NCBI RefSeq assembly: GCF_019900845.1
Contig: NZ_CP074570.1
Coordinates: 4,650,001-4,714,000, forward strand
From: Paraneptunicella aestuarii
GTDB lineage: Bacteria > Pseudomonadota > Gammaproteobacteria > Enterobacterales > Alteromonadaceae
DNA: 64,000 nucleotides
Direction of reading: 5' to 3'
A program made the translations under genes and the position numbers. The notes beneath the pieces were generated by a model. It was not told the origin of the DNA. It worked only from the letters and a program-made list of their open reading frames with translations, and did not search any database. Numbering within the stretch: position 1 is the stretch's first letter; every line of letters begins with the position of its first letter. Shown here one piece after another: positions 37,772 through 47,400 of the stretch.

Positions 37772-37920
37772 TTAAGGTGTTGGCGTCAGGCTATCATCTT
37801 CACAAACTTCGCACATCCAAGAACCATCGTCTAATTTGATACATTTGGTACAAGATGCTGAAACAGCAGATGATGCAAAAGCTAAGGCAAAAAGAGTGAG
37901 AAAAATTTTTATTTTGTCAT
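37772..37920 (-). pseudogene. Secreted CxxC/CxxC mini-peptide B, paralogue with disrupted start
   Basis: The frame encodes a signal-like leader KIKIFLTLFALAFASSA then VSA, followed by CTKC, nine residues, CEVC and EDDSLTPTP, clearly paralogous to peptide A (same paired CxxC and the EDDSL-x-P-x-P tail). The only nearby ATG (37918-37920, followed by ACA AAA TAA) is out of frame: one A fewer in a run (four at 37912-37915 as T on the plus strand) breaks it. Restoring one A gives a 49-residue peptide starting MTKIKIFL. It is either a recent frameshift, a sequencing error, or uses a rare start (ATT/ATA). Confidence 0.55.
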
Positions 37921-38104
37921 GTTATTATTTTTTAATGTAGATTTTACTGCACAACAATTATTTAAAGATCCTGCTACTGATCGTGCGAAGCGGATTATCC
38001 ATACTATCTCATTTATTGCAAGCAACTAATTTTTCCTTACTCGTGACTATGCAAATGTAAAGTTTTGAGAATATGCGGGCGAATTAAGGCAGTAACTCTC
38101 TGCT

Positions 38105-38240
38105 GTCGTCATTCCCATAACCATTCCTTCGAAGGCAGTAATCCACCTCCGCCGTAGAGAAATCAATGCTAACAGGTTGAGTTTTGCACTTTGATTCATC
38201 GTCAAGCAAATGGCCCCCGCTTTCGCGAGGGTGACGGAAG
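38105..38240. repeat. REP-like inverted pair
   Basis: GTCATTCCC...AATCCA on the plus strand (38107-38145) faces a similar unit on the minus strand, GTCACCCTCGCGAAAGCGGGGGCCA (about 38209-38234), the second with a GC-rich hairpin around GCGAAAGC. This resembles the common GTCATTCCCGCGAAAGCGGGAATCCA family of repetitive extragenic palindromes. It replaces the 3' end of intron relic 2. Confidence 0.45.
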
Positions 38241-38247
38241 GCAAGGT

Positions 38248-38569
38248 TTGCGAAGTAGGCATTAGGCCAACGCTTATGGTCTTCGAGTGTTAGTCCTCGA
38301 CCGGGGCGTTTTTCCTGTTTTCGTTTAATGGCTCTGAGACGACGTCGGATAAAGCCATCCATAAGTTGGAATATCCGCGCTCTTGCATGTTTGAAGTAAT
38401 TAAACCATCCTCTTAGAATTGGGTTTAATTCTCGTATGATTTGCACCACCGCTTTCCCTTGCGTTCGTTTGGTCTTTTCTCTGATTTTGTCTTTCAGTGC
38501 CTTGCAGCTCTTACGGCGTACAAAACGCTTGCCGCATTCAAACCGATAGCCCAGAAAGTCAAAACCCTG
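38248..38569. repeat. 322-bp direct repeat, copy 2
   Basis: Same orientation and same length as 36108-36429, differing at about a dozen positions by eye. It is the maturase C-terminal part of intron relic 2. Confidence 0.9.
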
Positions 38570-39225
38570 ACCTTTTTCCATGCAGTTCCCAAGATGGGTT
38601 TTATCCGGGTGCAGTGTTGAATGACGGCACAGTTTATCCATCAGGCTATACCACTTGCCTCCTTTGACGCCGTTACCCAGCGCCGCCAGCATACGCGCCG
38701 ACCATATTGATGTGTCGACCCAGTCCTGCTGGGTCTCAGCCTCTCGTCTAGCCTTTATTGGCACTGGTAAGGGCATATCACTATCCACCAATATTCTCTT
38801 TACGTATCTACTTTCCTGCCCCGCTTTCCTAAGAGTGGGTTTGCTCACCACTCGTCTCATCCGAAAAAAATTCAGACACCGGTACTATCAGGGCTCTGAC
38901 TACTCTGTTCAGTCACCTCCAAACAGAGAGCTCCCCAGTCCAGATAAATAACCGTCTTGTCGTTCCATCCTCAACCATCCGATGTTGTCTTATCATCGCT
39001 TTCACCACCGACATAGCGTGATAAGTGTGTTTCAGACTTCGCCATGCATCTGGAAGCTCGTCACAACATCAAACCGAATCAGGTTCGTTATCCTACGGAC
39101 CGACAGTTCGCTTCCCGTTACTCTCCACCCAACCTCACGGTTACGCAGTTACGTTCAGCTACGGAGTCTCGGCTTGCTCCGACATGGACTTGCACCATGC
39201 TGATTATTCACCCTGTTGGGCGTAC
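38250..39225 (-). pseudogene. Group II intron relic 2 (5' end present, RT core and 3' end lost)
   Basis: On the minus strand the intron 5' end is likely at GTACGCCCAACAGGGTG (from 39225; consensus GTGCG with one change), followed by the structured domain I region and a maturase N-terminus (SIWSARMLAALGNGVKGGKWYSLMDKL spread over about residues 53-79 of the open frame from 38860). The frame then jumps to TLHPDKTHLGN and FDFLGYRFECG, so the reverse transcriptase palm with YADD is deleted. After AYFANLAF the frame runs into unrelated REP-like DNA; domains V and VI are absent. The open frame extends to 38084 but its last about 50 residues are not maturase. Confidence 0.85.
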
Positions 39226-39267
39226 TCATGCTGATGACTATCTGCATCTATTGCTCACTGTGAAAAG

Positions 39268-39727
39268 ACCCTGAAATGAATTCTGTCTCTTAGTCACGTC
39301 TTTTTATGTCGGATAGATTCTATTCATCAATGATAATTATGCTTTTGTTATTTCTTTGGGTTTCTTGTATGACACGTCCTTCGGACGCGCCAGTTACTTT
39401 TCCCAAATTAATAAATAGTCAGCTGAACAAGAAAAGTAACCAAAAGAAATCAGCCCCAACGGTTAACCCATTCCTGTGCTTCTCGAATCTTGAAAGCCGG
39501 TCTCACGGTGCATCCATGCACCGGGCAGCCCTAATTCATCATCCCTGATGAATTGCTTTCAATATTCTTCCGATGCTCGGGGTTAACCGAGGGGAACAGA
39601 CCATTCTTCAAGCTTCATACCACGTCAAGGAGAATAAGGTGACATATAGCCATTTGTATAAAACACAAACGATTAAAAGACCATTCATTCGACTTGTGAC
39701 TAAGAGACAGAAATAAATTCAGGGTGA
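39268..39727. mobile_element. MITE-like element with terminal inverted repeats
   Basis: The left end (CCCTGAAATGAATT then CTGTCTCTTAGTCAC at 39283-39297) and right end (GTGACTAAGAGACAG at 39696-39710, then AAATAAATTCAGGGTG) are inverted repeats: 15 bp exact, extending imperfectly to about 30 bp. The 460-bp interior holds a long hairpin (GTTACTTTTC at 39393-39402 with GAAAAGTAAC at 39431-39440) and a short one (CGTCC/GGACG). It encodes no transposase. The interior text resembles an interspersed repeat I recall from Alteromonadales genomes. Its borders and target duplication are uncertain. Confidence 0.5.
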
Positions 39728-39762
39728 CGCCAGTTTCACTCAATCACCCTATAGCAACTTGC

Positions 39763-41148
39763 TTAAATCACCTTTGAAAAAGCCGCAGTACGGCGGTATT
39801 TAGGTAGGTACACATCAAAGCACATACACATTGTTCTAATAAAAGCCCTTCCCTGTTCAGCCACCAGAATCCCCTGCTCATCAATGCTGATCAGCCTGTC
39901 ATTCACCATGGGCTTTAACATCTCCAGTTCTTCTGCGAAGTATTCTTTGAACTGGATATCGAATGCTTTCTCTATGTCAGAAAACATTAACTGATAATGA
40001 CAAATAAGCTGCTTAATCACCGCAGCTCGCACATGATCATCGTTACTCAGCAAAATTCCCTTGTCCACGATATTGGCATCGTGTCCTGACTCAATGTGAT
40101 CAATGGCCTGATAATAGTCGTGCAAGGTTTTATGGTTTTGGCAAATCACATCCCCAACCTGGCTGATAGAAGTGATTCCAAACCCTAACAATTCAGCCTC
40201 ATCCAGTTCCGTATAGCCCTGAAAGTTTCGATGCAAACGCCCTTCCCGCTGAGCGATACTCAGTGGATCATCCGCTTTGGCAAAGTGATCCATTCCAATA
40301 TGTTGATACCCCATTTTTAACAACCTTGCCTTGGCATATTCCAGCATTTCCTGTTTTAAATCGGCTGAAGGTAGCCATTCATCTTTAATTTTACGTTGCG
40401 CCGCAAATCGGCTGGGCATGTGAGCATAATTGAACAAAGACAGCCTGTCTGGCTGCAACTGCTCTATGCAATCCAGCGTATACTCGGCAGTGTTCAAGCT
40501 TTGATGGGGCAAGCCATAAACCAGATCCATATTGACCGAATCAAAACCAATCTGGCGCGCTTCTGCCATGATGTCTTGCACATCCACAACATCCTGAACG
40601 CGGTTGATAGCAAGCTGTACCGAACGATCAAAATCCTGAATGCCCATGCTGATACGATTAAAGCCAGCTTCACGCAAAGCCTTTAAATCACCCTGTTGAA
40701 CCAGTCGCGGATCCAGCTCAATACTGATTTCCGCACCCGGCTTAAGATTGGTATAGCGACGCACGGTCTCCAATAGCGAAGCAAGCTGTTCTGGACGCAG
40801 GAAATTAGGCGTACCACCGCCCAAATGGATCTGGCAAATCTGCTTGTCTTTCAAATAGGCACTACGCTGAATAATTTCCTTAAACAAATAACCGAGATAA
40901 CGCTCTGCCTTCTCTTTTTGGCGCGTTACCATCTTGTTGCAAGCGCAGTAGTAACAAAGCTGATGGCAAAACGGGATATGAAAATATAAAGACACATCAT
41001 TGTGCTCAGAATGCTGTAATGCTTGAACAAGATGCGAATCATCAACGCCCTTCGCAAGCTCCAATGCCGTAGGATATGACGTGTATCTCGGCCCGTTTTG
41101 GTTATATTTACGGGTAAGGTGAGTAATTGATTGAGTGGTTTCGGTCAT
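39763..41148 (-). CDS. hemN: Oxygen-independent coproporphyrinogen III dehydrogenase HemN
   Basis: 461 residues. The radical-SAM motif is CHQLCYYCAC (Cys61, Cys65, Cys68, with the HemN-specific Cys70), preceded by YFHIPF; HLGGGTPNFL, SIELDPR and SMGIQDFD are the other landmarks. The N-terminal trip-wire region RYTSYPTALE is present. It converts coproporphyrinogen III to protoporphyrinogen IX without O2, in the cytosol. An FNR-like box lies about 70 bases upstream of its ATG, consistent with anaerobic induction. Confidence 0.95.
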   Translation of the reverse strand: MTETTQSITHLTRKYNQNGPRYTSYPTALELAKGVDDSHLVQALQHSEHNDVSLYFHIPFCHQLCYYCACNKMVTRQKEKAERYLGYLFKEIIQRSAYLKDKQICQIHLGGGTPNFLRPEQLASLLETVRRYTNLKPGAEISIELDPRLVQQGDLKALREAGFNRISMGIQDFDRSVQLAINRVQDVVDVQDIMAEARQIGFDSVNMDLVYGLPHQSLNTAEYTLDCIEQLQPDRLSLFNYAHMPSRFAAQRKIKDEWLPSADLKQEMLEYAKARLLKMGYQHIGMDHFAKADDPLSIAQREGRLHRNFQGYTELDEAELLGFGITSISQVGDVICQNHKTLHDYYQAIDHIESGHDANIVDKGILLSNDDHVRAAVIKQLICHYQLMFSDIEKAFDIQFKEYFAEELEMLKPMVNDRLISIDEQGILVAEQGRAFIRTMCMCFDVYLPKYRRTAAFSKVI

Positions 41149-41216
41149 TAATCTTTCAAGAAAGTAACTTGCTTAATAGAGTGATGGTATCCTAGCAACC
41201 CGTTTATCCGGGCAGG

Positions 41217-41230
41217 TTGACGTACATCAA
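41217..41230. promoter_or_regulatory. FNR-type box between hemN and nhaD
   Basis: TTGACGTACATCAA matches the FNR consensus TTGAT-N4-ATCAA with one mismatch. Its centre is about 75 bases before the hemN start, a fitting place for activation of an anaerobic heme gene. It is only 24 bases from the nhaD ATG. Confidence 0.65.
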
Positions 41231-41253
41231 GAAAGCAACAGGAATAACAATAA

Positions 41254-42624
41254 ATGACGATGTTCAACGGCAACGGAACGGTTGCCGAATTTAGTGAAAT
41301 TACAGCGCTATTAACCCATCACTGGGTTGGATATGCCTGTTTAGCGATTTTCTTTGTCGGCTATGTACTGGTCATTTTAGAAGAGCGGCTCAAGCTACGT
41401 AAATCCAAACCCATGTTGTTGGCTGCCGCGCTTATATGGGTCTTGATTGGTATATTCTTTAGCGCTCATGGCGCAACAGAGCTGGTTGAAGTAGGCATGA
41501 GGCATAGCTTCCTTGAATATGCTGAGTTATTTTTCTTCTTACTCGTCACCATGACCTATATCAACGCCATGATGGAGCGGGGTGTATTTCATGCTCTAAG
41601 GCTATGGTTAATCGCCCATGATTACACCTATCGGCAACTATTCTGGATTACAGGACTTCTCGCATTTTTCCTGTCACCGGTTGCTGATAACCTGACCACC
41701 GCCTTAATTCTTTGTGCCGTGGTCATGGCCGTATCAGACGGACGCTCAAAGTTCGTCCTGATTTCATGCATCAATATCGTTGTTGCTGCCAATGCGGGAG
41801 GAGCATTCAGCCCTTTCGGTGACATCACAACCTTGATGATTTGGCAAAAAGGCATGGTCTCTTTTTGGGATTTCTTTCAGTTATTTTTACCAGCCGTGGT
41901 CAATTTCATGATACCTGCGCTGATCATGCAATACGCCATTCCAAATTCCATTCCTCCAGAGCATGGATTACCGCATAAACAAATTAAATTTGGTGGACGC
42001 CTTATCGTTTTGCTCTTTGCTGCAACGATTACAACCGCCGTCACCTTTCATTCTATGCTGGGGATCCCTCCCGTTTTCGGCATGTTAACCGGGCTTGCTT
42101 ATCTGAAATTGTACGGCTACGTGTTACGCCAGCGCTCTCGGGCATGGGTTCACAAGGCAGACAACCCTCCGGGAAGTGTTGATGACCCCTACGATTTTGA
42201 TGTGTTCGCTAAAGTTGCCCATGCCGAGTGGGATACCTTGTTCTTCTTCTACGGCGTCATCATGGCCGTTGGCGGCTTGGGATTTATTGGATATCTTGGA
42301 CTGGCTTCGGAAATGATTTATGGTCAATTCGGGCTCACCATCGCCAATAGTCTGGTCGGTATTGTGTCAGCCGTCGTGGATAATATTCCCGTGGTTTACG
42401 CCATACTCACCATGCAACCCGATATGCCAGAATACCAATGGTTGCTGGTAACTTTGTCCGCAGGCGTTGGCGGCAGTTTGCTTTCCATCGGTTCTGCAGC
42501 CGGTGTTGCCTTGATGGGGCAAGCAAGAGGACAGTACACTTTTTGGGGGCATTTGAAATGGACTCCCGTAATAGCACTGGGCTATGTTGCCAGCATTCTT
42601 GTTCACTTAGGCTTAAATGGGTAA
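41254..42624 (+). CDS. nhaD: NhaD-type Na+/H+ antiporter
   Basis: 456 residues with about 11-12 membrane helices and no signal peptide. Landmarks are FFLSPVADNLTTALILCAVV, ANAGGAFSPFGDITTLMIW, and the late SAVVDNIPVVYAILTM and GSAAGVALMG. These paired Asn/Asp-containing helices (ADNLTTA, VDNIPV) are the ion-transport signature of the NhaD/IT superfamily. It expels Na+ (or Li+) in exchange for protons, typical of marine and haloalkaliphilic bacteria. It is divergent from hemN. Confidence 0.92.
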   Translation: MTMFNGNGTVAEFSEITALLTHHWVGYACLAIFFVGYVLVILEERLKLRKSKPMLLAAALIWVLIGIFFSAHGATELVEVGMRHSFLEYAELFFFLLVTMTYINAMMERGVFHALRLWLIAHDYTYRQLFWITGLLAFFLSPVADNLTTALILCAVVMAVSDGRSKFVLISCINIVVAANAGGAFSPFGDITTLMIWQKGMVSFWDFFQLFLPAVVNFMIPALIMQYAIPNSIPPEHGLPHKQIKFGGRLIVLLFAATITTAVTFHSMLGIPPVFGMLTGLAYLKLYGYVLRQRSRAWVHKADNPPGSVDDPYDFDVFAKVAHAEWDTLFFFYGVIMAVGGLGFIGYLGLASEMIYGQFGLTIANSLVGIVSAVVDNIPVVYAILTMQPDMPEYQWLLVTLSAGVGGSLLSIGSAAGVALMGQARGQYTFWGHLKWTPVIALGYVASILVHLGLNG

Positions 42625-42761
42625 GTAATACACAAACTTGCAGACGTCAGTATTCTAAGTTAAAAAGGCTGCATTGAAATGCAAAAAAACATGCGCAAAA
42701 GACGTATACGAGGCGCATGCGATAAGCCCATTAATCCGGTTAGAGACTGACAATCACACTC

Positions 42762-44225
42762 ATGAACTTTGCCAAAAAAATCACAGATGCCCGCCCTTAC
42801 ATGAGCCCATCTGCCAATAATCAGCAGTCTCAGGAAGTTGTTCCACTCACCCGATTCGAAAGTGACCGAGGTCGCATTATCAACTCAGCGGCAGTGCGTC
42901 GATTGCAGCAAAAAACCCAGGTATTTCCTCTGGAACGCAATTCTGCGGTACGCAGCCGGCTAACACACTCGTTAGAAGTGCAGCAGGTTGGGCGCTTTAT
43001 CGTGCAAACCATTTTTCGCAACCTGACAGAACAAGAACAGAAAGAATATGGATTATCAGGTTTGGAACGCCATCTGGAAAGCCTGGTGGAAATGGCCTGC
43101 CTGATGCACGACATCGGCAACCCTCCATTTGGTCATTTTGGCGAACAGGCAATCAACGATTGGTTTGGGAAAAACCTGTCATCTTGTTATCCCAAAAGCC
43201 AATCAGGTTCAATCCAGCTAAATGAAGAACTGGCTCGTGATATTTGTCATTTTGAAGGCAACGCCCAAGCCATTCGTTTAGTTCATACGCTGTTGAATTT
43301 AAACCTGACCTACACCCAGGTGTCGGGCATTCTGAAATACACCCGCTGTGGCACAAACGTCAAACCCGAGAAGCCTCACCCACAGCATTATCTGCAAAAG
43401 AAAGTGGGTTATTACTTCAGTGAAACTGGTTATGTAAATGACTTGCGTAAAGCGCTAGACATGGAAGAAGGTTGCCGTCACCCGGTGTCGTACATCATGG
43501 AAGCGGCTGACGATATTTCCTATTGTATTGCCGATCTGGAAGATGCAGTGGAAAAGCATATTCTGGATTTAGACAAGTTACAGTCAGCACTGATAAAGGA
43601 ATTTGAAGCGCTAATCGACAAATATAAACTCTCCCCTGCCGTGCCCAAGGCTCTGGATCTAAGAGAAATCTTACGCAAATCGAATCAAGCCAAAGAAAAA
43701 GACAATATTTGCCCGTCCAGCCAGTTTTTTATCGCCTTTCGAGTTGGGGTTATTCATCCTCTGGTAAAACATGCAGCGGACAAGTTTAAAACTCACATCA
43801 ACGAAGTATACAGCGGTACATTTAACGCGGCATTGCTGGAAGATGAGAGCTACGCTCATGCCATTACCGAATCGCTAAAAAACGTGGCCTTCAAATTCGC
43901 TTTCTGCCATCAGGAAGTAGAAGCGATGGAGTTACGAGGTTACAAGGTGATCACAGGCTTACTGGATGCCTATCAGCCTTTGCTCCAGTTAGATCGCAGC
44001 ACCTTCGATGCTGTCGCAGAACAGAAAAAACAGGCTCCCTTACTCGAGAAACGCCTTTACAAAAAGCTCTCCAGTAAACATTTAAGAGCCTATAAACAAG
44101 CTGTCGCAGATAAAAATGATGAACTGGAATTTTATTATCGCTGCCGTTTACTGCAGGACTACATTAGCGGCATGACAGATCAATTCGCCTATGACGAATA
44201 TCGTGCATTGATGGTCGCAGACTAA
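42762..44225 (+). CDS. dgt: dGTP triphosphohydrolase (Dgt)
   Basis: 487 residues. The HD-domain motifs are RLTHSLEV (His69), CLMHDIGNPPFGHFGE (His116, Asp117) and the late EAADDISYCIADLEDAV. The N-terminal SAAVRRLQQKTQVFPL is typical of the long gammaproteobacterial dGTPases. It hydrolyses dGTP to deoxyguanosine and triphosphate, affecting dNTP pools; Dgt proteins can also hinder phage infection in some hosts, but nothing here specifically points to defence. It is single, with 136 bases before it and about 240 after. Confidence 0.92.
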   Translation: MNFAKKITDARPYMSPSANNQQSQEVVPLTRFESDRGRIINSAAVRRLQQKTQVFPLERNSAVRSRLTHSLEVQQVGRFIVQTIFRNLTEQEQKEYGLSGLERHLESLVEMACLMHDIGNPPFGHFGEQAINDWFGKNLSSCYPKSQSGSIQLNEELARDICHFEGNAQAIRLVHTLLNLNLTYTQVSGILKYTRCGTNVKPEKPHPQHYLQKKVGYYFSETGYVNDLRKALDMEEGCRHPVSYIMEAADDISYCIADLEDAVEKHILDLDKLQSALIKEFEALIDKYKLSPAVPKALDLREILRKSNQAKEKDNICPSSQFFIAFRVGVIHPLVKHAADKFKTHINEVYSGTFNAALLEDESYAHAITESLKNVAFKFAFCHQEVEAMELRGYKVITGLLDAYQPLLQLDRSTFDAVAEQKKQAPLLEKRLYKKLSSKHLRAYKQAVADKNDELEFYYRCRLLQDYISGMTDQFAYDEYRALMVAD

Positions 44226-44467
44226 ATACCTGAGCTGCGCATAATCACGTTATGCGCAGTGCTCCATAACAACATAGCTCCCCAATGTTCAACAGCCCCG
44301 GAAATATCCTTTTCATTTTTTTGAATCAAAAGCGGCAAATTTCATCTATCTGCTACACTTAAGTTATTCCACGTCAGGGAAACCAAATAACCTGAGCTCA
44401 GTATAAGTAATACACTCTCTATTGTATTTTGCATTTATTGGATGTAATCGGTGAGCGCTAACTACCT

Positions 44468-47400
44468 ATGAAAAAAGATGTTCCGGTAAAAATCGGATTA
44501 ATGGCTCCTTTAACCGGTTTGGTGCAATTGTACGGACCAGAAATATCTCATGCAGGGATCATTGCATGTAATCAAATAAATCGTCTCGGCGGCGTGTTAG
44601 GACGTCCTTTGGAATTGGTTATTGGTGATGACGGAAGCTTGCCCGACACAGCCGTACCTTGCGCATTAAAACTGATCGAAGAAGATGGATGCGATGCCAT
44701 TATCGGTAATCTACTTTCTAATTCGCGTATTGCGGTCAACTATGAAGTCGCAAACTACAAGAAGATACCCTACCTGAACTTTTCATTTTACGAAGGCAGT
44801 ATTAGTGGTCGCTATTTTTTTAATTTTGCCGCCCTACCGAATCAGCAAATTGATAAAATGGTGCCTTATATGGCTGAGCGATTCGGCCCCAAATTTTATT
44901 TTGCCGGAAGTAACTACGAATGGCCCCGAGGTTCAATCGATGCCGCCAAAAGCGCCTTGAATGATTACGGTGGTGAAATTGTCGGCGAAGAGTATTTTGA
45001 ATTTGGCACTTCTGACTTCCATCCTTTACTGGAGAAGGTAAAGCGTTCTGGTGCTGACGTTTTTGTTCCTTATTTTGCTGGTCATGATCAAATCAATTTG
45101 CTGACTCAATTCACACAGTTAGGACTAAAAGAAAAAATCACGGTGGTCATGGGTCACTACGATGAAGCGATGGTTTCAAACCTGTCCGAACATGTTCGAG
45201 AAGGCTTCTATTCCAGTAATACCTATTTCATGTCCATTGATACCGAAAAAAATCATCAATATTTGAAAGAATTGGCACAACTTCCAGATGTAAATGGCAT
45301 TTGGCCTAATGGCAATGGCATCCTGACTAATTTTGGTGAAGGTACTTACAATTGTGTTATGGCCTATGCAAATGCAGTGAATTTAGCGGGTACAACCGAA
45401 CCTGAGGCAGTTGTAGAAGCACTACTCCATATTCAGGTAAATGGGCTGCAAGGTACTCTGCATATGGAACCATCGACTCATCATTCCTCGGTAAACAGTT
45501 ACCTTTCTCGCTGCTTACCTAATGGTCAGTTTGAAATCATTGAAAGTTTTGGCGAAATAGAACCCAGAATTCCTGCTCGCTATCTGGATAGCTTTTCCGT
45601 TAAAGCTGAGGATAGCGCAGACAAGTTCAAAGAAGAACCTTCGTCATGGCATATATTGGGCATAGTCAAAATCAATAAATCCACCACCGGTGAAATATTA
45701 AGTGCGCTTTATTCCAATGTGGAAAACGCCCTATTAATTGAATTGGCAAAAAACGAAGAAGTCATCCAGTTATTAAAAACAAATGAAGTACGCTGCGTTA
45801 TCCGCTCGCCTGAACATCTGATACGGAAAGGCTTAGGCGACAAAGTGAAATTTGAACTATTAACCAATGAAAGCAGTGTGGCTGAAATCGCCATCTTTAC
45901 CAATTTTCAAATTCACAACCATTCAACCTTGGGATTAGCCTTCGACACCGCCGACATTGCAATTATTGTGACCTCAGATAAAGGAAAAATACTGAACGCG
46001 AACAAAACTGCGGTCAAGCTGTTTGGCTACCCACATGAAGAGATGAAAAATCATAGCGTTAACTTGCTAATTCCTCCCAGATTTCGCGTTCGCCACAGTG
46101 AATATATCGCCAAATTTGTAGATTCAGCTCAAAATGAAAAAGCAATGTCGTTACGCTCAGAGTTGTATGGATACAAGCGCGATGGCAGCGAATTTCCGAT
46201 GACAGCCAGTATTGCCAAAATCACATCGGCAGGTGAAACCAAACTGATTGTTACCATTCGGGATATTACCCATCAGAAAAGCTATGAATCACAGCTGATT
46301 TGGAGCGCCACTCACGATGCTTTAACTCAATTGCCGAATCGTGCCTTGATTCGAGAGCGCATTGAAAAAGCGCTGGAACGTTCCTCCAGCAGCAATAAGC
46401 CTGTCATTTTGATGTTTCTTGATTTAGACGCTTTCAAATTTATTAATGACAATTACGGACATGATTTTGGTGACTTGCTTCTAAAGGAAATGTCTGTACG
46501 CCTGATCAATACGGCTCGCCCTGGAGACACTGTAGCGCGCTTCGGAGGCGATGAGTTTTTGATCTTGTGCGAACGCAGTACCGAAGACATTGAAGATATG
46601 TCTCGATTCATTGAATCCATTGTTCGCATTATGCGCCAACCCGTTGTTATCAACGGTATTGAGATCCATACCAGTGCCAGCATTGGGGTAGCAATGGGCT
46701 ACGGGGGTACTCATAGCCCGGATGATCTTCTGAAAAATGCAGATGTTGCCATGTATTCGGCAAAAGAGAAGGGGCGCGATGGCTGGATGCAATACGACAG
46801 CCAACTGCATGAACAATCTCGCCTTCAGGTAAAGGTCGCTAAAGAGCTCACCAGCGCTATCAGCGAAGGCAAGTTAACCATGTATCTACAGCCTATTGTA
46901 GATATGAAAAAAGTTCGCATCGTTGGAGCGGAAGCCCTTTGCCGTTGGCAAGACGATGATCAGATGATATCGCCAGCGATATTTATTCCCATTGCAGAAA
47001 TGACCGGGTTAATCAAAAAAGTGGGACTGTTCGCTTTTGAGGAAGTCTGTAAGTTATTACATGCCTGGCATGACAAAGTCGAAATCGGAGAACTTGAGTA
47101 TATATCCTTGAACGTATCAGCGTTTCAATTAGATGATATTAACCTGCCGGAAACATTTAAAGCTATCGCTGAACGTTATAAGGTTCACCCCAAAAACATC
47201 TTGCTGGAGGTAACTGAAACCGCCATCGTTCAAAACTTCAAAAGCGGTATATCTGTGCTACAAAAACTTGGCGATATGGGATTCTCGCTCGCCATCGACG
47301 ATTTTGGCACAGGGTACTCATCATTAGGTCAGCTCATTAAGCTACCTGTCGACAAAATTAAAATTGATAAAATGTTTGTCGATGATGTGGCAACCAAGGA

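Noticed and set aside
37919..38029. 36-codon frame divergent from the mini-peptides
   Set aside because: No ribosome site and no recognisable motif; probably chance in AT-rich DNA.
38982..39274. Three overlapping plus-strand frames of about 70-76 codons
   Set aside because: They lie in the structured 5' RNA region of group II intron relic 2 on the other strand and are not genes.
39306..39548. 80-codon frame inside the inverted-repeat element
   Set aside because: Its text (RPSDAPVTF-like) matches a type of repetitive non-coding DNA I recall from Alteromonadales, it has no good ribosome site, and the region forms hairpins.
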